Positions 50,719-59,312 of a stretch of 64,000 bases of DNA are shown here, piece after piece (position 1 is the first letter of the stretch; each line of letters begins with the position of its first letter). The stretch lies in contig NZ_NFSC01000022.1 in NCBI RefSeq assembly GCF_002157505.1, forward strand, positions 56,319 through 120,318, in the 5' to 3' direction. The notes beneath the pieces are model-generated. The model saw only the letters and a list, made by a program, of their open reading frames with translations, made no database searches and was not told the DNA's origin. The DNA is from Arthrobacter agilis. GTDB taxonomy: Bacteria; Actinomycetota; Actinomycetes; Actinomycetales; Micrococcaceae. Both the position numbers and the translations under genes were made by a program.

Positions 50719-51192
50719 TCAAGGGAAGGTGCAGGTCACGGAACCGTGATCGAATTTAGACTCGTCATCGACCGCGATGAAGTCCGTTTCAAAAACGCAC
50801 TCCACCCCGTCCGGGAAACCCATCGTGCCCGTACCTTTGAGCTTGATGGTTTGGGCATCGAAAATGAGCCCGTCCACGTACCATTCGAAAACACTCACGG
50901 ACTTGTACGCGCTTCCCGCCGTGGTCGTCTCACCCCCATAGGTTGTCGTCGATGAGGACTGGACCCGGCCCTGGACGATGACCCTGCCCGATGGTGTGTG
51001 CACCTCGATACGTTCCTCTGTCCCGGTCGTACAGAGCACCAGGCCGACTTCCTCATCGGTGATGCACCGATCGAAGGTGATGAATTGACGGCCCTGGGTG
51101 CTGGCTGCGTTCGCTGGGACTGCAGTCGAGGCAAACAGCACGGCCGCGGCACCGGCGCCGCAGGCTGCAAGGCGCAATGATGGTCTGCGCAT
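50719..51192 (-). CDS. Putative secreted protein
   Basis: This 157-residue protein has a Sec signal peptide (MRRPSLRLAACGAGAAAVLF, cleavage probably after PANA near residue 29). The mature part has four cysteines (FDRCITDE, LVLCTTG, VECVFET and VTCTFP) that could form two disulfides, and a beta-rich pattern (SVFEWYVDGLIFDAQTIKLK). A GGAGGATTC ribosome site precedes the ATG. I do not recognise a family. It stands alone. Confidence 0.7.
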   Translation of the reverse strand: MRRPSLRLAACGAGAAAVLFASTAVPANAASTQGRQFITFDRCITDEEVGLVLCTTGTEERIEVHTPSGRVIVQGRVQSSSTTTYGGETTTAGSAYKSVSVFEWYVDGLIFDAQTIKLKGTGTMGFPDGVECVFETDFIAVDDESKFDHGSVTCTFP

Positions 51193-51456
51193 GAATCCTC
51201 CAAATGCTATTCAATACGGTCCGTTCCGGGCCGTTGGCGGAACAGTACGAGCACCCGGAACGAGCGTCAATAGCCGGAAAGGACGGATTTGTGGGAATGT
51301 CAGCGACAGGACCCGTCCAAGTGGAACCCGCCCGATGTACCGCGAGAAAGTAGCTCGAATCGCAATTTGACGTCTATTAGGAGCGGCGTTGGACAGTCCC
51401 GGACGTTGGTCGAGGATCATGACCGGCAGGCCCTCCCTTAGAGCCTCACCGACCTT

Positions 51457-51700
51457 TCAGGTGCAGGAGCGGTGTCCCGGAGATACAACCGTCGTGAGCT
51501 TCCGGATGACCACGGCCACCATGGACCGATCGTTCTGGGCGGCGAATTGGCCGTGCCCTTCGAGGACCCGCATCGCGGTGTCGGGGATTGCGGTGGCTGC
51601 CCAATGTGCCAGCTCTGCCACCCTGGAGGGGTTTTCGAGCCTGTCAGCATCAGCGTTCGCGCCGTGACGGTGTCGAACTGGCCGGGCCGGTAGCTCCGGC
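51457..51700 (-). pseudogene. Frameshifted C-terminal remnant of an alpha/beta hydrolase
   Basis: One minus-strand frame reads TVTARTLMLTGSKTPP, and a second frame continues RVAELAHWAATAIPDTAM and VLEGHGQFAAQNDRSMVAVV, ending at a stop at 51457. Joined, they match the end of an alpha/beta hydrolase, with the strand carrying 'LLLTG', the acid region and the catalytic His in EGHGQFA. The rest of the gene is missing. Sequence 51193-51456 holds no other recognisable gene. Confidence 0.5.
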
Positions 51701-52093
51701 CAGCTTCAGTCCTGCACCCCCTTGGCAGAATCGGTGCAGACGCGAGGCGCGTCGGCCACAGAGGGCTGGACCTCGTCGAGTTGCGTTCATTCTCTGTCAG
51801 TCCATAACGTTGTGGGACTCCGAAGAATCCAGGGCCGCGAGCCGGGAGACAGCGAAACCCGTCGGGCACAACTTAACTTCCTAGAACGTGTCCGGAGGTA
51901 CAACGACGGACTGCAGAGACGAGATGACACGGCACCGCTTCGGACGCGTGATGGGAGCGCGTTGAGACTACAGCCATGCCGGCTCCTCGTAATTGAGGTT
52001 GAAGCTGGGGTGAGTCAAAGAGAGCCGAATCCGGCTAGAGGGCATCACGGCGCTGATCGCGCGTCGCCTTGAACCCGACGTCGTTAAGCTGAA
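51701..52093. other. Intergenic stretch with no recognised feature
   Basis: No frame here shows a family motif or a convincing ribosome site. It separates the hydrolase remnant from the tRNA terminator. Confidence 0.5.
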
Positions 52094-52123
52094 GCACCTA
52101 CTAACAGGATCGTTAGTAGGTGC
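52094..52123. terminator. Hairpin terminator next to the initiator tRNA gene
   Basis: GCACCTACTAAC (52094-52105) and GTTAGTAGGTGC (52112-52123) form a perfect 12-bp stem with loop AGGATC, followed by CTTTT on the plus strand. It lies 7 bp beyond the 3' end of the leftward tRNA gene and probably ends its transcript; the T-run orientation also suits rightward transcripts. Confidence 0.75.
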
Positions 52124-52130
52124 CTTTTCG

Positions 52131-52204
52131 TTGCGGGGACAGGATTTGAACCTGTGACCTCTGGGTTATGAGCCCAGCGAGCTACCGAACTGCTCCACCC
52201 CGCG
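52131..52204 (-). tRNA. Initiator tRNA-fMet (CAT)
   Basis: The 74-nt minus-strand sequence folds into a complete cloverleaf: acceptor CGCGGGG with CCCCGCA, D stem GAGC/GCTC, anticodon arm CTGGG-CTCATAA-CCCAG (anticodon CAT at 52170-52168), T arm ACAGG-TTCAAAT-CCTGT, discriminator A. The unpaired C1:A72 and the three G:C pairs below the anticodon loop are initiator hallmarks. CCA is not encoded. Confidence 0.95.
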
Positions 52205-52366
52205 GCGCATGGACGACCCTATCGGCTGCAGGATGAATACACCAATCGGCGCTCGCCATCCGGTGGTGCTCTGCGATCTGGTTCGAGGGTGATGGGGCGC
52301 TGCAGCTACAGGAAAGGCAGGCATTCCTCGGCGTCGTTCCGGCCGCTGCCGTGGAAGACTGCTGGC

Positions 52367-53599
52367 ATGGAGGCCACAGCGCGCGATCACGACCTCGTCC
52401 TCTTCGGTGCCACCGGCTTCGTAGGTGAACTGATCGCGGGCTACCTCGCGGTCCACGCCCCGGCGGACCTGCGCGTGGGTCTCGCGGGGAGGTCGAGGGT
52501 GAAGCTCGAGGCCGTACGGTCCAGGCTGCCCGTCACCGCACGGGACTGGGCCCTCATCGAGGCCGACTCGGAGCACCCTGACTCACTCGCTGCGCTGGCC
52601 GCGGACACCCGCGTGCTCTTCACGACGGTGGGTCCCTACGCGAAGTACGGGCTGCCGGTTATCGAGGCGTGTGCCCGTGCTGGCACCCACTACGGGGATC
52701 TGACGGGCGAGGTGTCCTTCGTCCGTGAAGCTATCAACCGTTGCGACGCCCTGGCAAGGACCACCGGTGCACGGATCGTCCATGCGTGCGGCTACGACTC
52801 CGTCCCCTCGGACCTCGCGGTGCTTCTGCTGCATCAGGCCGCGAAGGCCGACGGCGCGGGCGCACTGACCGAGGTGCAGCTCGTCGCCAGAGCCAAGGGT
52901 GGCTTCAGCGGTGGCACCATCGAGTCGATGCGTGGGCAACTCGACGGCATGCGCTCGGACCCGGTGCTGCAATCGCTCGCGCGCGATCCCTACTCCCTCA
53001 GTCCGGGCCGGACGGCGGAGCCCTCGACCCGGCAGCCGTCGGATCTGGGGTGGGTCGGCCGGTCGGAGGACGGCCTGTGGACCGCACCCTTCATCATGGC
53101 ATCAGTGAACACGCGGATCGTGCGCCGCAGCAATGCCCTGCAGGGTTGGGCCTACGGCCGGTCCCTCCGCTACGGCGAGGTGATGGGTATGGGGCGAGGG
53201 CCCGCCGGCGCCCTCATCGCCGGAGCGACGGCGCTCGGCCTGCGGGTGTTCGGAGCCGCGCTGGCCCTACCCCCGACGAGGAAACTGCTGGACCGTGTCC
53301 TTCCGTCGCCCGGTGCGGGCCCGAGCGAGACCGCACGGCGCTCAGGCTGGTTCCATTCCCAGGTGACTGCTTCCACCGAGAGCGGCCGGCGGTACCGGGC
53401 CGTCGCAGCCGGGCCTGGCGACCCCGGATACGCCGCCACCGCCGTCATGGCCGGGGAGACAGCGCTCTCACTTACCCTCGACGGCGACCACCTGCCGCCC
53501 GCCGCAGGATCGCTGACCCCAGCGGCCGCCCTCGGCGACGTCCTCGTGGAGCGGCTGCGCGCGGCAGGCCATACCTACGAAATCACTTCCCTCACCTGA
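52367..53599 (+). CDS. Saccharopine dehydrogenase-like / trans-acting enoyl reductase family protein
   Basis: This 410-residue protein starts at the ATG at 52367 (MEATARDHDLVLFGATGFVG). The dinucleotide-binding motif GATGFVGELIAGYLA is followed by VGLAGRSRVKLEAVR, TTVGPYAKYGLPVIEACA and HACGYDSVPSDLAVLLL, which match the saccharopine-dehydrogenase-like family that includes mycobacterial trans-acting enoyl reductases. A hydrophobic segment near residue 300 may contact the membrane. AAGACT 8 bases before the ATG and the lack of a Shine-Dalgarno suggest a leaderless transcript. Substrate, possibly a lipid, is unknown. Confidence 0.85.
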   Translation: MEATARDHDLVLFGATGFVGELIAGYLAVHAPADLRVGLAGRSRVKLEAVRSRLPVTARDWALIEADSEHPDSLAALAADTRVLFTTVGPYAKYGLPVIEACARAGTHYGDLTGEVSFVREAINRCDALARTTGARIVHACGYDSVPSDLAVLLLHQAAKADGAGALTEVQLVARAKGGFSGGTIESMRGQLDGMRSDPVLQSLARDPYSLSPGRTAEPSTRQPSDLGWVGRSEDGLWTAPFIMASVNTRIVRRSNALQGWAYGRSLRYGEVMGMGRGPAGALIAGATALGLRVFGAALALPPTRKLLDRVLPSPGAGPSETARRSGWFHSQVTASTESGRRYRAVAAGPGDPGYAATAVMAGETALSLTLDGDHLPPAAGSLTPAAALGDVLVERLRAAGHTYEITSLT

Positions 53600-54047
53600 C
53601 ACGCGAAGCAACGCACTGGTCGCACTCGGTGCCACGTATTTGTGGCCACTTCCGATCAAGAACGGGAAGAGAGAATCATCGTGGGCAGTCGCCCTCGCCC
53701 AAAACGGTGCTACCACCAGCCCACCAGCAACCGCACGTAGGGCACTTTATATTCCACTCATCGTCCGGCAGTCGCAGAAGTGGAACATAGTTTCTGGCAC
53801 TGAGTATCGTTACAAAATCTGGGGCTTCACGAGCTCAATGGGAGCATCGAAGATTCGTGTTCGTTCGTCGAAGTAATGGCGGTCTGCGTCAAACTCGCAG
53901 CTTGAACACGAGCGGTGATGAACTCTCATACGGGATGGTCTAACGGTGCAGTATCTGTCACTGACGGGGTGCTCCCGCTTCCTCAGCTACCGCGCTACCT
54001 GGGATCGCTTCGCCTCGAGCGAGCGTGGTCGCGTGGACTGCTCATTG
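53600..54047. other. Lower-GC stretch without an assignable gene
   Basis: A frame of 78 codons at 53640-53876 (ending SSMGASKIRVRSSK) has no recognisable family and no ribosome site. The drop in GC and the adjoining recombinase and phosphorylase fragments suggest inserted or rearranged DNA. Confidence 0.4.
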
Positions 54048-54218
54048 CTACAACGATGTCGTCTTGACGATTCCGGCAATGATGCGCGCGAGCATCGGCC
54101 CAAGGGTGCCCTCTGCGGCCTTCCCGGCCTCCAGCACTTCTTCGTGGTCGAGGGAAGCTCGTTGGAGCCCTGCGCCGAGGTTGGTGACAAGGGAGAGTGC
54201 ACACACTTCGAGTCCGGC
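54048..54218 (-). pseudogene. C-terminal remnant of a purine nucleoside phosphorylase
   Basis: The minus-strand frame reads AGLEVCALSLVTNLGAGLQ, RASLDHEEVLEAGKAAEG and LGPMLARIIAGIV before a TAG at 54048. This matches the end of PNP family enzymes ('G..V.GISLVTN.AAG....L.H.EV..AG'). All upstream domains are missing: the match stops within a few bases of where a serine-recombinase fragment begins on the opposite strand (54221). Confidence 0.65.
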
Positions 54219-54220
54219 GA

Positions 54221-54565
54221 CGTCCGCAGTTCGACAAAGCCCTGGCCGCGCTTGAGCAGAGTGATACTTTGCTCGTCACGACCCTTGACCGCCTTGGCCG
54301 GTCGACGTCGAACATGCTCGCCCTGGCCCATGGGCTTCAGGCTCGGAAGGTGAAGCGCCGCGACGCAGGCATGGACCTCGGCGGGCGACGCCCAATCTTC
54401 AGTGACAGCCAGATCGCCAACGCCCGCAGGCTCATTGAACAGGGCCAACCCGCATCGCACGTCGCCCGTGACCTCGGGATGTCCAGGGCCACCCTGTACC
54501 GGCGGATTGCCAACCTCAAGGCTCGACACTGGATTGCTACCCACCCAGGTTCCGCTCACACCTAG
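54221..54565 (+). pseudogene. Serine recombinase (resolvase) with truncated N-terminus and internal deletion
   Basis: The frame begins RPQFDKALAALEQSDTLLVT and continues TLDRLGRSTSNMLALAHGLQ, the end of a resolvase catalytic domain, but the N-terminal third with the catalytic serine is absent. It then jumps directly to KRRDAGMDLGGRRPIFSDSQ and ASHVARDLGMSRATLYRRI, the C-terminal helix-turn-helix. The segment that normally links the two (long helix E) is missing, so this is an in-frame internal deletion. The product cannot be active. Confidence 0.8.
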
Positions 54566-54739
54566 GACCCCGAGCAGCGACATACAGACAGTGGCGTTGA
54601 TTTCCCCCCAACCGTCGCTGGAATCGGGAGGCTCATCGCCTGCAGTGATGAGTTTGGTGTCGCGATTCCGTCCAAGTACTAGTGGGTAACCGTAGGGTCA
54701 GAGCAGAGCCACACCGCGTGGCGGAAGGGGCGTCGCAGT

Positions 54740-55162
54740 ATGGCTTCACCACAGATCTACATCAGCTTCCCGGGGACCGCGCGCGAAGCACTGGGGTTCT
54801 ACGCGGAGGTCTTCGGCGGCGAAGTCTCCCTGTTCACCTACAAGGACTTCGCCAGGACGGACGGCCCCCCGGGTGCCGTAGCCCACGGGGTGCTCGACGG
54901 CGTCGTCGCCCTCGCTGGAGCAGACGCAGCAGCAGGAGAAAAGGCAATCCGCTGTGAGGGACTGATGCTCTCACTGCTCGGCACTGCTAAACCGTCGGTC
55001 CTCCACCAGTGGTTCGACAAGCTAACCGCGGGAGGTACGGTGGTTGACCCTCTGGCCCCGAAGCCGTGGGGCGCATCCGATGGCCAGGTCATCGACCGCC
55101 ACGGCCTGCACTGGCTCATCGGATACGAGCCGGACCAGCCGCAGCCCGAAGAAAGACTATAA
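54740..55162 (+). CDS. VOC/PhnB-like superfamily protein
   Basis: This 140-residue protein starts MASPQIYISFPGTAREALGF, with GGAAGG upstream. The two beta-alpha-beta modules of the vicinal oxygen chelate fold are visible: YAEVFGGEVSLFTYKDF in the first, WFDKLTAGGTVVDPLAPKPW and DRHGLHWLIGYEPD in the second, as in PhnB-like proteins. Members include isomerases, dioxygenases and resistance proteins; the function here is unknown. Confidence 0.85.
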   Translation: MASPQIYISFPGTAREALGFYAEVFGGEVSLFTYKDFARTDGPPGAVAHGVLDGVVALAGADAAAGEKAIRCEGLMLSLLGTAKPSVLHQWFDKLTAGGTVVDPLAPKPWGASDGQVIDRHGLHWLIGYEPDQPQPEERL

Positions 55163-55316
55163 CGTCCCCTACAGGCGCTGCGCCGGGCAGAACATCCTCT
55201 GTGAGCTTGAGGACGAGAACCTCGCCGACACCACCGAACCTCCCAGCAGGGTGGCTACCCAATCGGGGACGTGGGGGGGTCGGAGACGCTTGGCGTGATG
55301 GGGTGCGATCGTTTCG

Positions 55317-55775
55317 TTAGGCCGGGGTGATGTGCCGGGCGGGCACGGGGCTTGAGTAGACGACGCTGGTGGTGATGCCGCCGAGGGTGGCAAGTTTTCC
55401 GGTGATGCGCTCTAGATCACGCATGGAGCGGGCGAGGACCTTGATGATGAAACAGTCAGCGCCCGTGACATGGTGCGCTTCGATGATTTCGGGCAGTGAG
55501 CCGACGAGATCGTGGAAGGGCTTGTAGTTGCCCGTGGGATAGGCCAGCCGCACGAATGCCGTGACGTTGTATCCGAGGGCTTCGGGGTCCACGGTGATCG
55601 AGTAGCCCATGATGACCCCGCCCTCGGTGAGGCGCCGCACGCGATCACCGGTCGCGCTGGGCGAAAGATTGATCGCGCGTGCGAGCTGGGCGACGCTCGT
55701 TCGGCCGTCCTGTTGCAGGTGCTCGATGATCGCGTGATCGGTGGTGTCGAGATCCAGCCGTGGGTTCGAGGGCAT
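55317..55775 (-). CDS. Lrp/AsnC-family regulator
   Basis: This 152-residue protein starts MPSNPRLDLDTTDHAIIEHL. The helix-turn-helix reads DGRTSVAQLARAINLSPSAT followed by GDRVRRLTEGGVIMGYSI; the RAM domain contains VTAFVRLAYP, HHVTGADCFIIKVLARSMRD and VVYSSPVPARH. It is divergent from a rhodanese gene across 93 bp and probably regulates it. Confidence 0.92.
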   Translation of the reverse strand: MPSNPRLDLDTTDHAIIEHLQQDGRTSVAQLARAINLSPSATGDRVRRLTEGGVIMGYSITVDPEALGYNVTAFVRLAYPTGNYKPFHDLVGSLPEIIEAHHVTGADCFIIKVLARSMRDLERITGKLATLGGITTSVVYSSPVPARHITPA

Positions 55776-55868
55776 ATCGAAGAATCTACCGGGGGAAAGG
55801 GTCCGAGCACGCCCTTCCACCGTTGATCGGGTATTCCACGACGGCGTCGGGTCCGGTTCGATTGCTAC

Positions 55869-56297
55869 ATGCCTACTTCCCTCTCCGCCGCTGACTTTTT
55901 CGCGGCCAAGCTCGCCTACGAAACCGACCCTGCAGACCTGGCCGCGGACCGGGCTTCCGGCCGTGCTCCCATCATCATCGACACTCGTTCCGCCGCTTCG
56001 TGGAGCCAGGGCCGCATCCCCGGCGCCGTCCACATCCCCAACGCAGACCTCGAAGCACGCATAGCAGACGTCGCACCTGGCATGGATGCCAAAATCGTCG
56101 TCTACTGCTGGGGACCGGGCTGCAACGGCAGCACCCGCGGTGCGTTGATTCTCGCGTTGCTGGGCTACACGAACGTGCGCGAACTCATCGGTGGTTTCGA
56201 ATACTGGACGCGCGAGGGTCTCACGACCGTGAGCGACGACGGTCGCGGACGCCGCGCGCCGGACCCTCTCACTGCGCCCACCCCCGCTACAGCATGA
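55869..56297 (+). CDS. Rhodanese-like sulfurtransferase
   Basis: This 142-residue single-domain rhodanese has IIIDTRSAASWSQGRIPGAV (the characteristic 'D.R....W..G.I.GA.H'), then the active-site loop VVYCWGPGCNGSTRGAL with Cys near residue 80, and LLGYTNVRELIGGFEYW. Family members move sulfane sulfur between thiols. Divergence from an Lrp-type regulator is common for this rhodanese type. The C-terminal 20 residues are a disordered tail. Confidence 0.88.
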   Translation: MPTSLSAADFFAAKLAYETDPADLAADRASGRAPIIIDTRSAASWSQGRIPGAVHIPNADLEARIADVAPGMDAKIVVYCWGPGCNGSTRGALILALLGYTNVRELIGGFEYWTREGLTTVSDDGRGRRAPDPLTAPTPATA

Positions 56298-56373
56298 AAG
56301 CTCCAGGCCGGTGCGGCATCAGATCTTCGTAGGACAATCTTTAGCAGAGCGGAACGAAGTCCGGGCGCCAGCG

Positions 56374-56535
56374 GTGAGCCCGAAGGTCATCGCGGACAAG
56401 CTCGTCGTCACCGCCGATGCGCGAGACAAAGGGCGGACCGTTGAGGAAGCCGCGCGTCTCGTGGGATGGAGCCGGGCGACGCTGTACCGCCACCAGCAAG
56501 CAGCCGCGATCAGCGAGGGCCCCACAAACTCCTGA
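56374..56535 (+). pseudogene. C-terminal helix-turn-helix remnant of a serine recombinase
   Basis: The frame VSPKVIADKLVVTADARDKG, then RTVEEAARLVGWSRATLYRH, resembles the C-terminal DNA-binding end of resolvase/invertase-type proteins. There is no catalytic domain and no ribosome site for a separate small protein. Distinct from the recombinase fragment at 54221-54565. A free-standing small DNA-binding protein is the less likely alternative. Confidence 0.45.
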
Positions 56536-56547
56536 TCGAGAGGATCG

Positions 56548-57129
56548 CTAGCCCGTGGTGAGGTAGCGAAGCTTGACGAGCTCCGACCTCGACAGGACGC
56601 TTGCGTCGGTCAGGTGCAGGCCGGCGCGGGAGCCTGTATAGAGCTTGTTGCCTGCTCCGAGGAGGGCAGGCCCGACCAGGACTGTGAGCTCGTCGACGAG
56701 CCCCAGCTCGAGCAAGGGATTCCAGGTCGTGGCGCTGCCGAACATCACCACATCACCGTCGCTTTGCTCTTTGAGTCGGGTGAGCTCAGCCGGCGCCGCA
56801 CTCCTGGGAATGATCCGAGTCGTTGGCGTCCATGGTGCACCCGAATCCGCTGCCATCGAATCGCTGATGACGATCTTCGGCAGCGTGGTGACGAAGTGCG
56901 CGATGTCGTGTTCTCTCCTGTTCGCTGACGCATCTGCTGCGACCTTGGACCAGAAGTCCCAGTTCTCGGTGAACCAGGTGCTGCCATACGCGAGGGTGCC
57001 GGCCGTGCTGAGCAGCTCGAGATTGTGCGTGTTGAAGGCGTCCTGGAAGGGCATGACACTGAGGTCGCCATCAAGGCCCTGGAAGTAGCCGTCGAGCGAG
57101 GTGAGGACCGAAACCACGAGTCTGCTCAT
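56548..57129 (-). CDS. Dihydrofolate reductase/RibD C-terminal-like protein
   Basis: This 193-residue protein starts MSRLVVSVLTSLDGYFQGLD. The RibD_C fold motifs are visible: AGTLAYGSTWFTENWDFW, PKIVISDSMAAD, DGDVVMFGSATTWNPLLELG and VDELTVLVGPALLGAGNKL. It lacks the deaminase half of RibD. Such proteins bind NADPH; the substrate is usually unknown. Single gene. Confidence 0.88.
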   Translation of the reverse strand: MSRLVVSVLTSLDGYFQGLDGDLSVMPFQDAFNTHNLELLSTAGTLAYGSTWFTENWDFWSKVAADASANRREHDIAHFVTTLPKIVISDSMAADSGAPWTPTTRIIPRSAAPAELTRLKEQSDGDVVMFGSATTWNPLLELGLVDELTVLVGPALLGAGNKLYTGSRAGLHLTDASVLSRSELVKLRYLTTG

Positions 57130-57363
57130 GCCGTGAGCGTATAACTCCCCCGCGGGCATCGGAAGACAAACCCAACAGGATTTCAAGGGTCATTCACTTG
57201 TGGGCGGGTGGAGCCCGAAGGGTGGAGCTCAAAGTAACACCAGGGGTGCGGGCGTCGATATGAACCGCATCCCCTGGCCCTTTCTGTCTTTCGGCTGCTG
57301 ACTCTCAGGCGGGGTGGAGGTTATTACCCGCTCCGACAGTAAGCCTGCTTGCTATCGGTTGTC

Positions 57364-57388
57364 GTTTATGCCTAGGGTTGACGGGAAG
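57364..57388 (+). promoter_or_regulatory. SigB/SigF-like stress promoter upstream of the PRC-barrel gene
   Basis: GTTTAT at 57364-57369 and GGGAAG at 57383-57388 give a GTTT-N15-GGGAA arrangement, close to the group of general stress sigma promoters. It lies about 50 bp before the ATG at 57438. The remainder of 57130-57437 has no gene. Confidence 0.4.
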
Positions 57389-57437
57389 TCGTCACCGGCT
57401 TGGATAGTGAAAGCCCAGCAACAGCGAAGGAGAGATC

Positions 57438-58238
57438 ATGATCAGCAATGACAACCTCGACCAGCTCACGACGGGCAAGGGAACGGTCTACACCACCGAC
57501 GGGGAGAAGCTCGGCTCCATTGGTGAGCTCTACGTCGACGACACGACCGGTCAGCCCAGCTGGGTCACCGTGAACACCGGGCTCTTTGGCACCAAGGAAA
57601 CTTTCGTGCCCCTGCAGGACGCCTCCATCGACGGCAACGACCTCCGGGTCCCGTACGACAAGGCCCTGGTCAAGGCGGCACCCTCCGTGGAGCGCGACGG
57701 GCACCTGAGCCCCGCTGAGGAAGAAGAGCTGTACCGCCACTACAGTGTCCACGGCACCACTGCCACGACCACGGAGACGACCACGGAGACGACCAGTCAG
57801 GCCAGTACCGGCACAACCGCCGGCACTCGTGATGCTGTCGGTCACGACACCTCGGGTCCCACCACGGATGAGGCGATGACCCGGTCGAAGGAAGAGCTGC
57901 GGGTCGGCACCGAAAAGCGGGAAGTCGGACGGGCGCGGTTGCGCAAGCACGTCGTGACCGAGAACGTGAGCACCACGGTCCCGGTCAGTCACGAGGAAGT
58001 CCGCGTGGAGCGCGAACCCATCACGGATGCGAACCGCGGCAACGCCTACGACGGTCCCGCGATCAGTGAGGAGGAACACGAAGTGGTCCTCACCGCAGAG
58101 CGCCCAGTCGTGGAGAAGGAAGCCGTTCCGGTCGAGCGTGTGCGCCTGGACAAGGAAACGGTCACCGAACAGCACACCGTCAACGAGCAGGTCCGTGAAG
58201 AGCGCATCGACACGGACACCGATGGAACCGCCCGCTAA
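57438..58238 (+). CDS. PRC-barrel and DUF2382 (YsnF-type) stress protein
   Basis: In this 266-residue protein residues 5-85 form a PRC-barrel (GKGTVYTTDGEKLGSIGELY, then WVTVNTGLFGTKETFVPL). A Thr-rich linker follows (TTTETTTETTS). Residues 148-258 are DUF2382: EELRVGTEKREVGRARLRKH, then VSHEEVRVEREPI and VVEKEAVPVERVRL. It is highly charged, without signal or membrane segments. DUF2382 proteins are associated with stress responses in soil actinobacteria; a molecular role is not known. GGAGAGATC precedes the ATG. Confidence 0.92.
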   Translation: MISNDNLDQLTTGKGTVYTTDGEKLGSIGELYVDDTTGQPSWVTVNTGLFGTKETFVPLQDASIDGNDLRVPYDKALVKAAPSVERDGHLSPAEEEELYRHYSVHGTTATTTETTTETTSQASTGTTAGTRDAVGHDTSGPTTDEAMTRSKEELRVGTEKREVGRARLRKHVVTENVSTTVPVSHEEVRVEREPITDANRGNAYDGPAISEEEHEVVLTAERPVVEKEAVPVERVRLDKETVTEQHTVNEQVREERIDTDTDGTAR

Positions 58239-58306
58239 CTGATTAGAACCTGGGGAGCGAACGCCTCAGCGTTAGCAGGGAGCCGACCCTGATCGGCAGG
58301 AACAGT

Positions 58307-58347
58307 AGAAGCGGCAGGCGCCCTGGACGGGGGCTCCTGCCGCTTCT
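58307..58347 (+). terminator. Long hairpin terminator after the PRC-barrel gene
   Basis: AGAAGCGGCAGG (58307-58318) pairs with CCTGCCGCTTCT (58336-58347); an inner GCGCCC/GGGGGC extends the stem. TT follows. It lies 68 bp beyond the stop codon. Confidence 0.75.
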
Positions 58348-58507
58348 TACGTCCACACCGGTTCACGGGCATGAACACTCGGCGCGCGGACACTGGCGGA
58401 ATCAGACTTCACGCGGTGACGATTGCCAGTACGACGATCCAAACCCACTATCCCCGACGAGTTGTATAGTCCTGGGCTAAGACGCTGGCTCAACAGAGGA
58501 ACTCCTG

Positions 58508-59209
58508 GTGAAAGGTCTGCGCAGATTCGGGTCCGTCCCTACACAGCCCCCGGCCACGAGGGTGGACCAGGTACTGCTGGGGTGCGGTGCCGCGGCGGGA
58601 CCAATATTCATCACCGGCTTCATGGCCGCCGGCGCGGCCCGGCCAGACTACGACCCACTCCGCCACCCGGTAAGCTCACTGGCATTAGGCCCGGACGGCT
58701 GGGTTCAGGCGTTGAATTTCGGTATCAACGGCGTACTGTATCTGGCCCTGGCCGCCGGGCTGGCCCGCCGTAGGCATGCTTCGACGACACCCAGGGGCGG
58801 GCCCCTGCTCATTGGTGCGGCTGGCCTTGGACAGATCATCGCCGGGCTGTTCACCACCGATCCAGTCAGTGGTTATCCCCCGGGCACCCCGGTCACTCTG
58901 GAGCGATACAGCGGCGCCGGAGCACGGGTTCATGACCTCGCGGCGGTCCCGGTTTTCCTCGGAATCCCAGTCGCGGCCATCCTGTGGGCTCGCACTTTCA
59001 CCCGTCACGGGCGCCGAGGCTGGGCCCGGTATTCAGCCACCACCGCAGGATCCATGATCATCGGCTTCCTACTGACCAGTGCCGCCTTCGCCCAGACTCC
59101 TGCCCTGGCGCCTCGCGGCGGACTCCTCCAACGCCTGACCGTGACCGTCGGCATGAGCTGGCTGAGCGCACTGTCCATCCAAGCACTCACCACCCCAACT
59201 GCCGCCTGA
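58508..59209 (+). CDS. DUF998 membrane protein
   Basis: This 233-residue protein starts at GTG 58508 behind AGAGGA. Six hydrophobic segments and the DUF998 motif DYDPLRHPVSSLALGPDGWV are seen, with FGINGVLYLALAAGL and IIAGLFTTDPVSGYPPG. Function of the family is unknown. Single gene; no partners. Confidence 0.85.
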   Translation: MKGLRRFGSVPTQPPATRVDQVLLGCGAAAGPIFITGFMAAGAARPDYDPLRHPVSSLALGPDGWVQALNFGINGVLYLALAAGLARRRHASTTPRGGPLLIGAAGLGQIIAGLFTTDPVSGYPPGTPVTLERYSGAGARVHDLAAVPVFLGIPVAAILWARTFTRHGRRGWARYSATTAGSMIIGFLLTSAAFAQTPALAPRGGLLQRLTVTVGMSWLSALSIQALTTPTAA

Positions 59210-59312
59210 GGAACGAGCGCTGAGCTGCATCACCAAATGGTTCTCCCGGTAGAGGATCCTTGGGTTCTTGCGGTGATTGCAACACTTAGCGAATGGGTGT
59301 TGGTATGGCGGG

